From: Methylobacterium sp. E-005
Lineage (GTDB): Bacteria > Pseudomonadota > Alphaproteobacteria > Rhizobiales > Beijerinckiaceae
Length of the DNA: 64,000 bases
Assembly: GCF_022829725.1 (NCBI RefSeq)
Contig: NZ_JAKSYG010000062.1
Coordinates: 1 to 64,000 of the forward strand
Reading direction: 5' to 3'
Below are positions 28,277 through 36,428 of this stretch, piece by piece. The position numbers and the translations under genes were made by a program. Under the pieces are notes generated by a model. The model was not told where the DNA came from, ran no database searches, and saw only the letters and a program-made list of their open reading frames with translations. Each line of letters starts with the position of its first letter. Within the stretch, counting starts at the first letter, position 1.

Positions 28277-28855
28277 ATGCGCATCGTTCCGATCATCGTC
28301 TGTGCCGGTCTCCTGGCAGGGTGCACCTTCAAGGGCGTGCCCGACCCCGCCCTCTCGGCCCGCGACGCGGAGTTCATGGCCCTCGTGCCCGATGCCGAGT
28401 TCGATCCGCATTTCGCCCGCTACGAGATGAACGATCCGACCCATGAGCCGCCCGGCACCATCGTGGTCGAGACCAAGGAGCGCCAGCTCTACCTCGTCCA
28501 ACCCGGCGGGAAGGCGCTCCGCTACGGCGTCTCGGTGGGCGACGAGGCCTATGGCTGGACCGGTTGGGCGATTGTCGACCGCAAGGCGGAATGGCCCGCC
28601 TGGAACCCGCCGGCCGAGATGATCAAGCGCTGGCCGCATGTCCACGCCATGCAGGGCGGCCCGATGAACCCGCTGGGCGCCCGGGCCCTCTACCTGTCGG
28701 ATCACGGCAAGGACACGCTCTACCGGATTCACGGCACCAACGAGCCGGAGAAGATCGGGCAGGCGGTCTCGTCGGGCTGCATCCGCATGCGCAACATCGA
28801 CGTGGTTGACCTCTTCAATCGCGTGCCCGTGGGCGCCACGGTCATCGTCCGGTAA
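28277..28855 (+). CDS. L,D-transpeptidase lipoprotein (YkuD/ErfK type)
   Basis: This periplasmic lipoprotein of 192 residues has the YkuD catalytic domain, which makes or cuts 3-3 peptidoglycan cross-links or anchors proteins to peptidoglycan. The lipobox is LLAGC at the end of the signal peptide MRIVPIIVCAGLLAGC. The catalytic block is HGTNEPEKIGQAVSSGCIRM with the nucleophile Cys, plus ETKERQLYLV at the domain start. ATG 28277 is chosen because it gives the lipoprotein signal. The gene is alone and divergent from the deacetylase-like gene. Confidence 0.93.
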   Translation: MRIVPIIVCAGLLAGCTFKGVPDPALSARDAEFMALVPDAEFDPHFARYEMNDPTHEPPGTIVVETKERQLYLVQPGGKALRYGVSVGDEAYGWTGWAIVDRKAEWPAWNPPAEMIKRWPHVHAMQGGPMNPLGARALYLSDHGKDTLYRIHGTNEPEKIGQAVSSGCIRMRNIDVVDLFNRVPVGATVIVR

Positions 28856-28904
28856 CGCAACCAATCAACGTCCCAATAAGCTTGCTTGCTTGGGCTGTGT
28901 TTAC

Positions 28905-28920
28905 CTGAACTTCCGTTCAG
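28905..28920 (+). promoter_or_regulatory. Inverted repeat ctgaac-ttcc-gttcag upstream of a hypothetical gene
   Basis: Perfect 6-bp arms with a 4-base spacer lie between the L,D-transpeptidase stop and the next gene, about 98 bases before its start. The position fits either an operator for the downstream gene or a hairpin ending the upstream transcript. No T run follows. Confidence 0.35.
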
Positions 28921-28983
28921 ATCTGGCCATTAACCTCTGGCAGGGAAGCCGTCCCGTAGGTTGAAGACACACCGGGACTAGCG

Positions 28984-29017
28984 CCGACCAAAGCAAAGGT
29001 CGGGGAGACAGGCGACC
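28984..29017 (+). promoter_or_regulatory. Leader with two mutually exclusive hairpins around a Shine-Dalgarno
   Basis: ccgacc (28984-28989) can pair with ggtcgg (28998-29003). The same ggtcg can instead pair with cgacc (29013-29017), which ends right at the ATG. The second hairpin would put the ggggag Shine-Dalgarno (about 29002-29007) in or beside its stem and close to the start codon; the first leaves most of it free. This is the geometry of a translational switch. It is seen in the sequence only; no ligand or function is known. Confidence 0.4.
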
Positions 29018-29458
29018 ATGACCATGATTTCCGTTCAACAGTTCTGCAACCATGCCGTTTCGACCGGGACGATCAGCGACGAGGACCTCCTGGTCCTCAA
29101 GCGCGAGGTTCTCCCCGAAGGCCTGATGAGCCGCGAAGAGGCCGACCTGCTGATCGCCCTGGAGCGCGCCGTGATCGGCTCCGAGGCCTTCGCCGACTTC
29201 CTCGTGGCCTCGGTCGTCGATTTCGCCGTTTGGGGCACCCGGCCGACCGGTTACATCGATCGCGACGTGGCCGCTTGGCTCGCCGCCTCGCTCAGCGGCC
29301 GCGATGGCCCGAGCCCGGTCGGTGGGCGGATCGCGATGGAGATCGTGCGGGAAGCCCAGGGCAGCGCCGAATCGCTGATGGCCTTCGCCCTCGAAGCCAA
29401 CCGCCGGATCCGCGACGCCGTCCAGCCCGCCCGCACGAGCTTTGCTCTGGCGGCCTGA
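29018..29458 (+). CDS. Conserved-type hypothetical protein
   Basis: This 146-residue, predominantly helical, acidic protein has no signal peptide or membrane segment. Phrases such as DEDLLVLKREVLPEGLMSREEADLLIALERAV suggest EF-hand-like or helical-bundle packing, reminiscent of short TerB-like proteins, but I do not recognise a family. It starts at ATG 29018, with a second in-frame ATG two codons on. Its leader has a possible two-state hairpin. pccA begins about 100 bases downstream on the same strand. Confidence 0.65.
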   Translation: MTMISVQQFCNHAVSTGTISDEDLLVLKREVLPEGLMSREEADLLIALERAVIGSEAFADFLVASVVDFAVWGTRPTGYIDRDVAAWLAASLSGRDGPSPVGGRIAMEIVREAQGSAESLMAFALEANRRIRDAVQPARTSFALAA

Positions 29459-29558
29459 GCCTTCGACAAAGGCGCAGCTTCCGTCTGTCGCGCAACTGAT
29501 CTATCGGGACAGTCAAGCCGGTGCGCAGTCCGGCGATCTCGGAAGCAGTGCGCCAGCG

Positions 29559-31562
29559 ATGTTCGACAAGATCCTGATCGCAAACCGGGGCGAGATCGCC
29601 TGCCGGGTCATCAAGACCGCCCGGAAGATGGGCATCAGGACCGTAGCGGTCTACTCGGATGCCGATCGCGACGCCGTGCACGTCGCCATGGCGGATGAGG
29701 CCGTCCATATCGGTCCGGCCGCAGCTTCGGAATCCTACCTGGTCATCGACAAGATCGTCGAGGCCTGCAAGCAGACCGGTGCCCAGGCCGTACATCCCGG
29801 CTACGGCTTCCTATCCGAGCGCGAGGCCTTCCCGAAGGCGCTTGAGGCGGCCGGCATCGTGTTCATCGGTCCGAATCCCGGCGCCATCGCCGCCATGGGC
29901 GACAAGATCGAATCGAAGAAGGCGGCCGCCTCAGCGGACGTTTCGACCGTGCCCGGCTTCCTCGGCGTCATCGAATCGCCCGAGCACGCCCGGACGATCG
30001 CCGACGAAATCGGCTATCCCGTGATGATCAAGGCGTCCGCGGGCGGCGGCGGCAAGGGCATGCGCATCGCCCACTCGGGCGACGAGGTGGCGGAGGGCTT
30101 TGCCCGCGCCAGGTCGGAGGCGGCCTCCTCCTTCGGCGACGATCGCGTCTTCATCGAGAAGTTCATCACCGATCCGCGCCACATCGAGATCCAGCTGATC
30201 GGCGATAAGCACGGCAACGTCGTGTATCTCGGCGAGCGCGAGTGCTCGATTCAGCGCCGCAACCAAAAAGTGATCGAGGAGGCGCCGTCGCCACTCCTCG
30301 ACAAGAAGACCCGCCGCAAGATGGGCGAGCAGGCGGTCGCGCTCGCCAAGGCGGTGAATTACGATTCGGCCGGCACGGTCGAGTTCGTCGCCGGCCAGGA
30401 CAAGTCCTTCTATTTCCTAGAGATGAACACCCGGCTCCAGGTCGAGCACCCGGTGACCGAAATGATCACCGGCCTCGATCTCGTCGAGCTGATGATTCGG
30501 GTCGCGGCCGGTGAGAAGCTGCCGATCACACAGGACGACGTGAAGCTGAACGGCTGGGCCGTGGAGAGCCGCGTCTATGCCGAGGATCCGACCCGCAACT
30601 TCCTGCCCTCGATCGGCCGGCTGACCACCTACCGTCCGCCGGAGGAGGGGCAGCAGGGCAAGGCGATCGTGCGCAACGATACCGGCGTGGAGGAGGGCGG
30701 CGAGATCGCCATCCACTACGATCCCATGATCGCCAAGCTGGTGACCTGGGCGCCGAGCCGCGCCGAGGCGATCGCCGCACAGGGCGAGGCCCTCGATGCC
30801 TTCGCGATCGACGGCATCCGCCACAACATCCCGTTCCTGTCGGCTCTGATGGCGCACCCGCGCTGGCAGGATGGCCGCCTCTCCACCGGCTTCATCGCCG
30901 AGGAGTTCCCGAACGGCTTCACCGCGCCGGAGCCCGCCGGACCGGTGGCGGCCCGGATGATGGCCGCCGCGGCGGCGATCGATCACAAGCTCAACCAGCG
31001 CAAGCGCGGCATCTCCGGGCAGATGCGCGCCCCGGGGCTGTTCGCCTTCGAGCGGGACCGCGTGGTGATCCTGGCCGGTCAGTCCTATCCCGTCACGGTG
31101 GAGCCGGAGGGCGAGGATCTTTTGATCACCCAGGATGACGGCACGTCCCTGACGGTGGCGAGCGCGTGGCGTCCGGGCGAGCCGGTCTGGATCGGCACGA
31201 TCGGATCCGAACGCGTTGCCATTCAGGTGCGCAGCCTGCTCAACGGCGTGTTCCTGCAGCATGCCGGCGCGGCCGCCGAGGCCCGGGTCTTTACGCGTCG
31301 CGAGGCCGAACTCGCCGCGCTGATGCCGGTCAAGGAGCAGGCGGGTTCGGGCAAGCAGGTGCTCTGCCCGATGCCGGGGCTCGTGAAGCAGATCCTCGTG
31401 GCCGAGGGCCAGGAGGTGAAGAATGGCGAGCCGATCGCGGTCGTCGAAGCGATGAAGATGGAGAACGTGCTCCGCGCCGAGCGGGATGCGACCGTGGGCA
31501 AGATCCACGCAAAGGAAGGCGAGAGCCTCGCGGTCGACGCGGTGATCCTGGAATTCGCCTGA
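29559..31562 (+). CDS. pccA: Propionyl-/acetyl-CoA carboxylase biotin-containing (alpha) subunit
   Basis: This subunit carries biotin carboxylase and biotin carrier functions. Its 667 residues begin MFDKILIANRGEIACRVIKT, followed by the ATP-grasp domain with KASAGGGGKGMRIAH, then FLEMNTRLQVEHPVTEMITG, a linker (BT) domain and a C-terminal biotinyl domain with EAMKMEN, the biotin Lys being about residue 633. Length and architecture fit propionyl-CoA carboxylase alpha, which methylotrophs of this group need in the ethylmalonyl-CoA pathway. The partner beta subunit is not adjacent. Start at ATG 29559; frames further upstream lack family sequence. Confidence 0.92.
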   Translation: MFDKILIANRGEIACRVIKTARKMGIRTVAVYSDADRDAVHVAMADEAVHIGPAAASESYLVIDKIVEACKQTGAQAVHPGYGFLSEREAFPKALEAAGIVFIGPNPGAIAAMGDKIESKKAAASADVSTVPGFLGVIESPEHARTIADEIGYPVMIKASAGGGGKGMRIAHSGDEVAEGFARARSEAASSFGDDRVFIEKFITDPRHIEIQLIGDKHGNVVYLGERECSIQRRNQKVIEEAPSPLLDKKTRRKMGEQAVALAKAVNYDSAGTVEFVAGQDKSFYFLEMNTRLQVEHPVTEMITGLDLVELMIRVAAGEKLPITQDDVKLNGWAVESRVYAEDPTRNFLPSIGRLTTYRPPEEGQQGKAIVRNDTGVEEGGEIAIHYDPMIAKLVTWAPSRAEAIAAQGEALDAFAIDGIRHNIPFLSALMAHPRWQDGRLSTGFIAEEFPNGFTAPEPAGPVAARMMAAAAAIDHKLNQRKRGISGQMRAPGLFAFERDRVVILAGQSYPVTVEPEGEDLLITQDDGTSLTVASAWRPGEPVWIGTIGSERVAIQVRSLLNGVFLQHAGAAAEARVFTRREAELAALMPVKEQAGSGKQVLCPMPGLVKQILVAEGQEVKNGEPIAVVEAMKMENVLRAERDATVGKIHAKEGESLAVDAVILEFA

Positions 31563-31579
31563 GCCTATCGACCTTCGTC

Positions 31580-31810
31580 GTGAGTGCGGTTCACAACGAA
31601 CAGACGAAGCTGCTGGCCACCGCGGTTAACAACATCGCGGTGGCTTTCGCGGTGATCGGCTTCGTGACACCGATCACCGCGATGAGCTTCGGGATCGCGA
31701 GCGCGCCGACCTTGCATCCGGCGACGGCCTTCTTTGTGGCGATCTGGCTTTGCGCTGTGATCGGCGTACATCGGGTCGGGCGGCGCGTGCTGCGGAGCAT
31801 CAGGCCATGA
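31580..31810 (+). CDS. Small two-helix membrane protein downstream of pccA
   Basis: A GTG at 31580 opens a 76-residue frame with two hydrophobic segments (LATAVNNIAVAFAVIGFVTP and ATAFFVAIWLCAVIGV) and a basic tail ending RRVLRSIRP. It begins 17 bases after the pccA stop, and its own stop overlaps the ATG of a second tiny ORF. The coupled layout supports it being real. No family recognised. Confidence 0.55.
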   Translation: MSAVHNEQTKLLATAVNNIAVAFAVIGFVTPITAMSFGIASAPTLHPATAFFVAIWLCAVIGVHRVGRRVLRSIRP

Positions 31811-31929
31811 GTTCGGGTGAGATCTTCGTCACCTTCGTGATACCCGCCGTGACCCTGGTGATCGCCTATGCGGCGATGCGTGCGAACGAATGGGCGATCC
31901 AGCGCGACGAGCGCAAATCGGGCAAGTGA
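31807..31929 (+). CDS. 40-residue single-helix membrane microprotein
   Basis: ATG 31807 overlaps the preceding stop (ATGA) and encodes 40 residues with one membrane helix (IFVTFVIPAVTLVIAYAAM) followed by a charged tail (QRDERKSGK). It is part of the pccA-downstream pair of small membrane ORFs. It is too short for a secure call; overlap coupling and a clean helix support it. Confidence 0.5.
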   Translation: MSSGEIFVTFVIPAVTLVIAYAAMRANEWAIQRDERKSGK

Positions 31930-31959
31930 TGCGGGTGAGCGGCGGCTGATCTCGGCGGC

Positions 31960-32391
31960 ATGCCCCTCTACTTTGCCTACGGCGCCAACATGGATGCCGC
32001 CGCGATGGCCCGGCGCTGCCCGGTCTCGCGGCTGATCGGCGGCGGCCATCTGCCGAGATACCGGTTCATCATCATGCGCGAGGGTTACGCCTCTGTGGTG
32101 CGCGGTCCCGCGCACACTGTCTGGGGTGTGCTCTGGGACCTCGCCAGCGACGATATCCCGGCCCTCGACCGCTACGAGGGCGTCGCGGGCGGCCTGTACA
32201 CGAAAGCGACCCTGCCGGTTCGGACTCCGGATGGTGTCAAGCGCGCCCTGATCTATCTCGGCTGTTCCACGGCGCCCGGCCGTCCGCGGCCTGGTTACCT
32301 CGACGCGATCCTGGCCGCGGCCCGCGCGGCGCAGTTGCCGCCGGCCTATATTCGCGAACTCGGCCTTTGGTCGCGTGGCCTTCCGGCCTGA
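31960..32391 (+). CDS. Gamma-glutamylcyclotransferase-fold protein (AIG2/GGCT-like)
   Basis: This 143-residue protein has the family's N-terminal substrate-binding motif YFAYGANMD and the later acidic residue region LDRYEGVAGGLY, where family members place the catalytic Glu. Relatives release 5-oxoproline from gamma-glutamyl peptides or act on related amides. The start is at ATG 31960. It is on the same strand as the pccA group. Actual substrate unknown. Confidence 0.82.
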   Translation: MPLYFAYGANMDAAAMARRCPVSRLIGGGHLPRYRFIIMREGYASVVRGPAHTVWGVLWDLASDDIPALDRYEGVAGGLYTKATLPVRTPDGVKRALIYLGCSTAPGRPRPGYLDAILAAARAAQLPPAYIRELGLWSRGLPA

Positions 32392-32537
32392 GCGTTCTGA
32401 AATTGGTACGCGACATGCTTGCCCACGATCGAGCTGGCGGGCGAGGGGGCTCCCCGTGCCCGGCCGGCCATCCGTGATTGCGCAGGGCGTCCGTCGATCA
32501 ACGGCGATTGGCGCGCGTCTGCGAGGGAGTTTGTCGC

Positions 32538-33386
32538 ATGTCGTATCTGGCGCCCGCCGATTTCGTGAAGAAGGCCGTCGACGCAGGGGAGTCGAAGGTT
32601 TTCATGGCCACCAAGGACACCTTTATCCGGGCCTATATGGCCGGCGCGATCCTGGCGCTCGCCGCCGCGTTTGCAGTGACTATCAATCAGACCACGGGCC
32701 AGCCGCTCGTTGCGGCGCTGCTGTTCCCGGTCGGCTTCTCGATGCTGTACCTGCTCGGCTACGACCTGTTCACCGGCGTCTGCGTGCTCACCCCGCTGGC
32801 GCTGATCGACAAGCGGCCCGGCGTCACCGTGGCGGGCGTTGCACGCAACTGGGTGCTGGTCTTCTTCGGCAACTTCGCGGGGGCGCTCACCACCGCGGTG
32901 ATGATGTCGATCGTGTTCACCTTCGGTTTCGCCACCGAGCCGAACGCCGTCGGCAAGCTGATCGCCGGCATCGGCGAGGCCCGGACGCTCGGCTACGAGA
33001 AGTACGGCGCCTCCGGCATGCTGACGCTCTTGGTGCGCGCCATGCTGTGCAACTGGATGGTCTCGACCGGCGTCATCGGCGCGATGCTGTCGACCTCGGT
33101 ACCCGGCAAGGTGATCGCGATGTGGATGCCGATCACGGTGTTCTTCTTCATGACCTTCGAGCACTCGGTGGTGAACATGTTCCTGTTCCCGTCGGCGATC
33201 CTCATGGGCGGCCACCTGACCGTCATGGACTACCTGCTGTGGAACGAGATCCCGACGCTGATCGGCAACATCGTCGGCGGTATCGCCTTCACGGGCCTGA
33301 TGCTCTACGCGACCCACGTACGGACCGGCGCGACCCGGTCAGCGGCCATCGAGGCGAACGTGCGTCGTCCCATCGCGGCCGAGTGA
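32538..33386 (+). CDS. Formate/nitrite transporter family channel
   Basis: This 282-residue inner-membrane channel of the FNT family moves formate, nitrite or related small anions. Six hydrophobic segments are visible, together with the family's GYDLFTGVCVLTP block (an FNT signature of the form L-F-T-G), LVRAMLCNWMVSTGV, and FEHSVVNMFLFP. ATG 32538 has GGGAG about 8 bases upstream; the longer frame is not family-like. Formate is a key intermediate of methylotrophy, so formate transport is the favoured but unproven role. Confidence 0.9.
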   Translation: MSYLAPADFVKKAVDAGESKVFMATKDTFIRAYMAGAILALAAAFAVTINQTTGQPLVAALLFPVGFSMLYLLGYDLFTGVCVLTPLALIDKRPGVTVAGVARNWVLVFFGNFAGALTTAVMMSIVFTFGFATEPNAVGKLIAGIGEARTLGYEKYGASGMLTLLVRAMLCNWMVSTGVIGAMLSTSVPGKVIAMWMPITVFFFMTFEHSVVNMFLFPSAILMGGHLTVMDYLLWNEIPTLIGNIVGGIAFTGLMLYATHVRTGATRSAAIEANVRRPIAAE

Positions 33387-33440
33387 GGCAATCCGGACCC
33401 GCGCGCCAGACGTGCGGGTCCCCGATGGGTGTAGTTTTGC

Positions 33441-33725
33441 ATGCATGAGGTACGGACCGTCTCCGTCGAGATCCGGGGGCGGGTGCAGGGGGTCTCATAC
33501 CGGGCCTGGACCCGGAGCGAGGCCCGCGCCCGCGGTTTGACCGGCACCGTGCGCAACCGCGACGACGGCACGGTGGAAGCGGTGTTCAGCGGCGCGCCGG
33601 AGGCCGTGGCCGAGATGCTGACGCTGTGCAGTTCCGGGCCAATGGGCGCTCGCGTGACCGACATCGCCGTACGGGAGCACGTGGGTGCGCCCGCTCTGAC
33701 CGGCTTCGAGATCCTGCGCGACTGA
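33441..33725 (+). CDS. Acylphosphatase
   Basis: This 94-residue acylphosphatase hydrolyses acyl phosphates. Both catalytic residues are in place: Arg in GRVQGVSYRAWTR and Asn in GTVRNRDDGTVEAVFSG. The start at ATG 33441 gives the usual length. It lies 54 bases after the transporter. Confidence 0.93.
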   Translation: MHEVRTVSVEIRGRVQGVSYRAWTRSEARARGLTGTVRNRDDGTVEAVFSGAPEAVAEMLTLCSSGPMGARVTDIAVREHVGAPALTGFEILRD

Positions 33726-33821
33726 AATCCGGCCGGCGCAGACGCGCGACGGCGGCTTCTGCGTCGACCGATTGGCTGGTATGGCGTCGCGTATACCGGC
33801 CAGCACCCTATTTTGAGGATC

Positions 33822-34583
33822 ATGACCGCTCTATCCGCCGGCCAGGCCGCGTTCTCGCCCGTGGATCTCGGAGCGCTCCTGTATTTCATCCTCGCCTGGG
33901 TGGCGTACGGGCTCTCCGTCGGGCGGTTGCGGGGCCGGATGGTGTCCCTGAGCCAGATCATGAACGGCCACCGATCCAACTGGGCCCGGCAGGTCATTGG
34001 CCGCGACAACCGCGTCGTCGACACGCAGATCAACGCATCGCTGCAGAACGGCACCGCGTTCTTCGCATCGACCTCGCTGATCGCCCTCGGATCCGTCCTC
34101 ACCCTGTCGCGCTCCGGCGACGACGTGCTGAATCTGTTCGCGACGCTGCCGTTCGGCACGGTGGCGAGCCGGCTCACCTGGGAGTTGAAGGTTGCCGGGC
34201 TTGCGCTGGTTTTCGTCTACGCGTTCTTCAAGTTCGCCTGGGCCTACCGGTTGTTCAATTATGCGGCGATCCTGCTCGGCGCGGTGCCCTCGAAAGGGTC
34301 GGGGGCGAGCGAGACCGAGATGCTGCGCGCCGTCCGGCGTCTTGCGGCGATGAACGTCAGCGCAGGCCGGCATTTCGCACGTGGGCAGCGGGCTTTCTTC
34401 TTCGCGCTGGCGTATCTGGGCTGGTTCGTCAGCCCCTATGTGCTCCTGGTCTCGACATCGGCGGTGGTGATCATCATGTGGCGTCGTCAGTTCGCGTCCG
34501 AGATCCGCATGGCGCTGCTCGAAGCCGGCGAGGGTCCCCATGAGGGTCCCCTGCTGTCGCCCCTGGAAGAGGCACGACCATGA
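33822..34583 (+). CDS. DUF599-type membrane protein
   Basis: This 253-residue protein has four or so membrane segments (DLGALLYFILAWVAYGLSVG, FASTSLIALGSVLTL, VAGLALVFVYAFFKFAWAY, and FFFALAYLGWFVSPYVLLV) and the phrase INASLQNGTAFFASTSLI typical of DUF599 proteins. Function of the family is unknown. ATG 33822 has GAGGA about 4 bases upstream. It overlaps the next gene by four bases (ATGA). Confidence 0.85.
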   Translation: MTALSAGQAAFSPVDLGALLYFILAWVAYGLSVGRLRGRMVSLSQIMNGHRSNWARQVIGRDNRVVDTQINASLQNGTAFFASTSLIALGSVLTLSRSGDDVLNLFATLPFGTVASRLTWELKVAGLALVFVYAFFKFAWAYRLFNYAAILLGAVPSKGSGASETEMLRAVRRLAAMNVSAGRHFARGQRAFFFALAYLGWFVSPYVLLVSTSAVVIIMWRRQFASEIRMALLEAGEGPHEGPLLSPLEEARP

Positions 34584-34882
34584 CCGATGCGCGAGCGGAT
34601 GACGCCACGATCGAAGAGACCATGCTCGGCCTCGTTGCCGCGCGCGGCGCGGACAAGACCGTCTGCCCCTCGGAGGTCGCGCGGGCGCTCGGCGGCCCGC
34701 ATCCGGACGGGTGGGGCCCCCTGATGCAGCCGGTGCGCCGGGTCGCCGTGCGCCTCGCCCATGCGGGACGCGTCGCCATCCTGCGCAAGAGCAAGCCGGT
34801 CGACCCGGATGATTTCCGCGGCATTTACCGGCTGGCGCTGCCCTCGGGCGCCTCCGGCCCCGGAAGCCAGTCCGGCGTGTAG
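34580..34882 (+). CDS. DUF3253-type small protein
   Basis: This 100-residue soluble protein has the layout TIEETMLGLVAARGADKTVCPSEVARALGG, with a compact winged-helix-like pattern (RRVAVRLAHAGRVAILRKSKPVD), as in DUF3253 proteins. Role unknown. It starts at an ATG overlapping the DUF599 stop. Its last 58 bases overlap the end of the convergent YdcF gene. Confidence 0.8.
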   Translation: MTDARADDATIEETMLGLVAARGADKTVCPSEVARALGGPHPDGWGPLMQPVRRVAVRLAHAGRVAILRKSKPVDPDDFRGIYRLALPSGASGPGSQSGV

Positions 34883-35655
34883 CCCGCCCACCGGTAGACT
34901 GCGAGACCGATCCACTCCTTCACGGCCAAGTCGAGCTGGAGCAGACCATCCGAGGCGAAGCCGTTGAAGCGGGCGATATCCCCCCAGCCGCGCGTCCGAT
35001 AATCGACCGGAAAGGCGTCGACCGTGAACCCGGCCTGCCGGAAGCAGCCGACCGCCCGGGGCATGTGCCAGGCCGATGTCACGAGGCGCCAGCGCTCACC
35101 GGGCTTCGGGTGCACGAGGGCGGCGGTGAACTGCGCGTTCTCGTGGGTGTTGCGTGACCGATTCTCGAGGATGAGGCGCGTGCGCGGAACGCCGATCGTG
35201 TCGGCCTGACGGCTGACGATATCGGCCTCCGCGATCCCGCCACCGATGAAGCCGCTGCCCCCCGAGAAGACCAGCCGCGCCGTCGGGAAGCGCCGGGCCA
35301 GATCCGCCAGATAGATCGGCCGCTCGCCGGCATCGTTGACGATGACCTGCCCCCGGGCCTCGGACAGCCCGGCCTCGATCCCGCCGCCGAGCACGATGAT
35401 GCCCGTGGGCGGCGGTCCATCAGCTGGCGACGGCGGAAAACGTTGTTCGAGCGGCAGCAACAGGATTTCAGACAACGGCCCAAGGCCTCCGATCGCAAGG
35501 CCAAGGGCACCGAGCAGTACCAGGGACGCCCCGGTCCGCCGCAGCCGCGCAGCCACGAGGAGGAGCGCTCCGAACAGGGTTGCGAAGATCAGGAAGTTCG
35601 ACGGGGTGATCAGGAAAAAGATCACCTTCGACAAAGGGAAGAACACGGTGTTCAC
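34825..35655 (-). CDS. YdcF/ElyC-type DUF218 membrane protein
   Basis: This 276-residue protein has two N-terminal membrane helices (VIFFLITPSNFLIFATLFGALLL and GASLVLLGALGLAIGGL) and a periplasmic DUF218 domain with IIVLGGGIEAGLS, FSGGSGFIGG, LENRSRNTHENA and TSAWHMPRAVGCFRQAGF. Relatives such as ElyC act in envelope or peptidoglycan homeostasis. The start is GTG 35655, overlapping the stop of the upstream RraA-like gene (GTGA). It converges with and overlaps the DUF3253 gene. Confidence 0.88.
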   Translation of the reverse strand: MNTVFFPLSKVIFFLITPSNFLIFATLFGALLLVAARLRRTGASLVLLGALGLAIGGLGPLSEILLLPLEQRFPPSPADGPPPTGIIVLGGGIEAGLSEARGQVIVNDAGERPIYLADLARRFPTARLVFSGGSGFIGGGIAEADIVSRQADTIGVPRTRLILENRSRNTHENAQFTAALVHPKPGERWRLVTSAWHMPRAVGCFRQAGFTVDAFPVDYRTRGWGDIARFNGFASDGLLQLDLAVKEWIGLAVYRWAGYTPDWLPGPEAPEGSASR

Positions 35656-36299
35656 GCCGGCTTGGTCTCGGACTGGAAGCGCGCCAGGGCGGCGGCGTCG
35701 GGCGGCAGGAGGCTGCCGAGGCTCTCGCCCCGTTCGGCCTCGCGCTGAATCCACAGGTCGAGGCGCTGCTGCTCCACGGCCTCGAGGGCGATCCGTTCGG
35801 CAATGCCTGCGGGCAGGGCGACGATCCCCTCCCGCGTACAGACCACGATGTCGCCCGGATGGATCGCGGCGCCGCCGCAGGCGACGGGCTGCTGCGTGCC
35901 GACCAGGGCAAGCGTACCCGAGCTTTCCAACGGCGCGGCCCCGTGCGGCAGGCCGATCTCGTCCGGCAGGGCTGCATCGGTGATCAGACCCACGGCGCCG
36001 CGCTGGACGAGCCGGGCCGCCAGGATCGCGCCGAACGGCAAGGGCGAGCCGGTCCCAGCGGCGTCGATCACCACGACCGATCCCTCCGGAACCGCGTCGA
36101 TCGCGGCGGCGATGTCGCCCGCGGCATCGTCGCGGGCCGGGATCATCCGAAGCGTAAAGGCGGTCCCGATCGCGGTGCCGCCGCGCAGGGTCAAACCCAG
36201 GGGGCTGAACGCCTTGACGCCCGCCCGCATCAGCGCACGGGCCAGACTGGCCGGCGTCACGGCGGAGAGCGCGTCACGCAAGGTCGGGTCGATCGCCAT
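35652..36299 (-). CDS. RraA-family protein (HMG aldolase/oxaloacetate decarboxylase-like)
   Basis: This 215-residue protein of the RraA/4-hydroxy-4-methyl-2-oxoglutarate aldolase fold has GTAFTLRMIP, VVVIDAAGTGSPLPFGAILA, GAVGLITDAALPDEIGLP and GGAAIHPGDIVVCTREGIVALP, the usual blocks. Family members include class II pyruvate aldolases, oxaloacetate decarboxylases and RNase E inhibitors; which applies here is unknown. ATG 36299 has GAGGAA about 8 bases upstream. Coupled to ydcF downstream. Confidence 0.86.
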   Translation of the reverse strand: MAIDPTLRDALSAVTPASLARALMRAGVKAFSPLGLTLRGGTAIGTAFTLRMIPARDDAAGDIAAAIDAVPEGSVVVIDAAGTGSPLPFGAILAARLVQRGAVGLITDAALPDEIGLPHGAAPLESSGTLALVGTQQPVACGGAAIHPGDIVVCTREGIVALPAGIAERIALEAVEQQRLDLWIQREAERGESLGSLLPPDAAALARFQSETKPA

Positions 36300-36428
36300 C
36301 GAAAATTCCTCGGGGCGGCATGCTCCGCCGCCGGCTCTGTCAGGTCGATCTGCAGCCAAGTGGATCCAGCGCGTCCGACGGCAAGACCGCCACGAACGCA
36401 AGCGACAGGATCCTAAGCGATGAGAACC

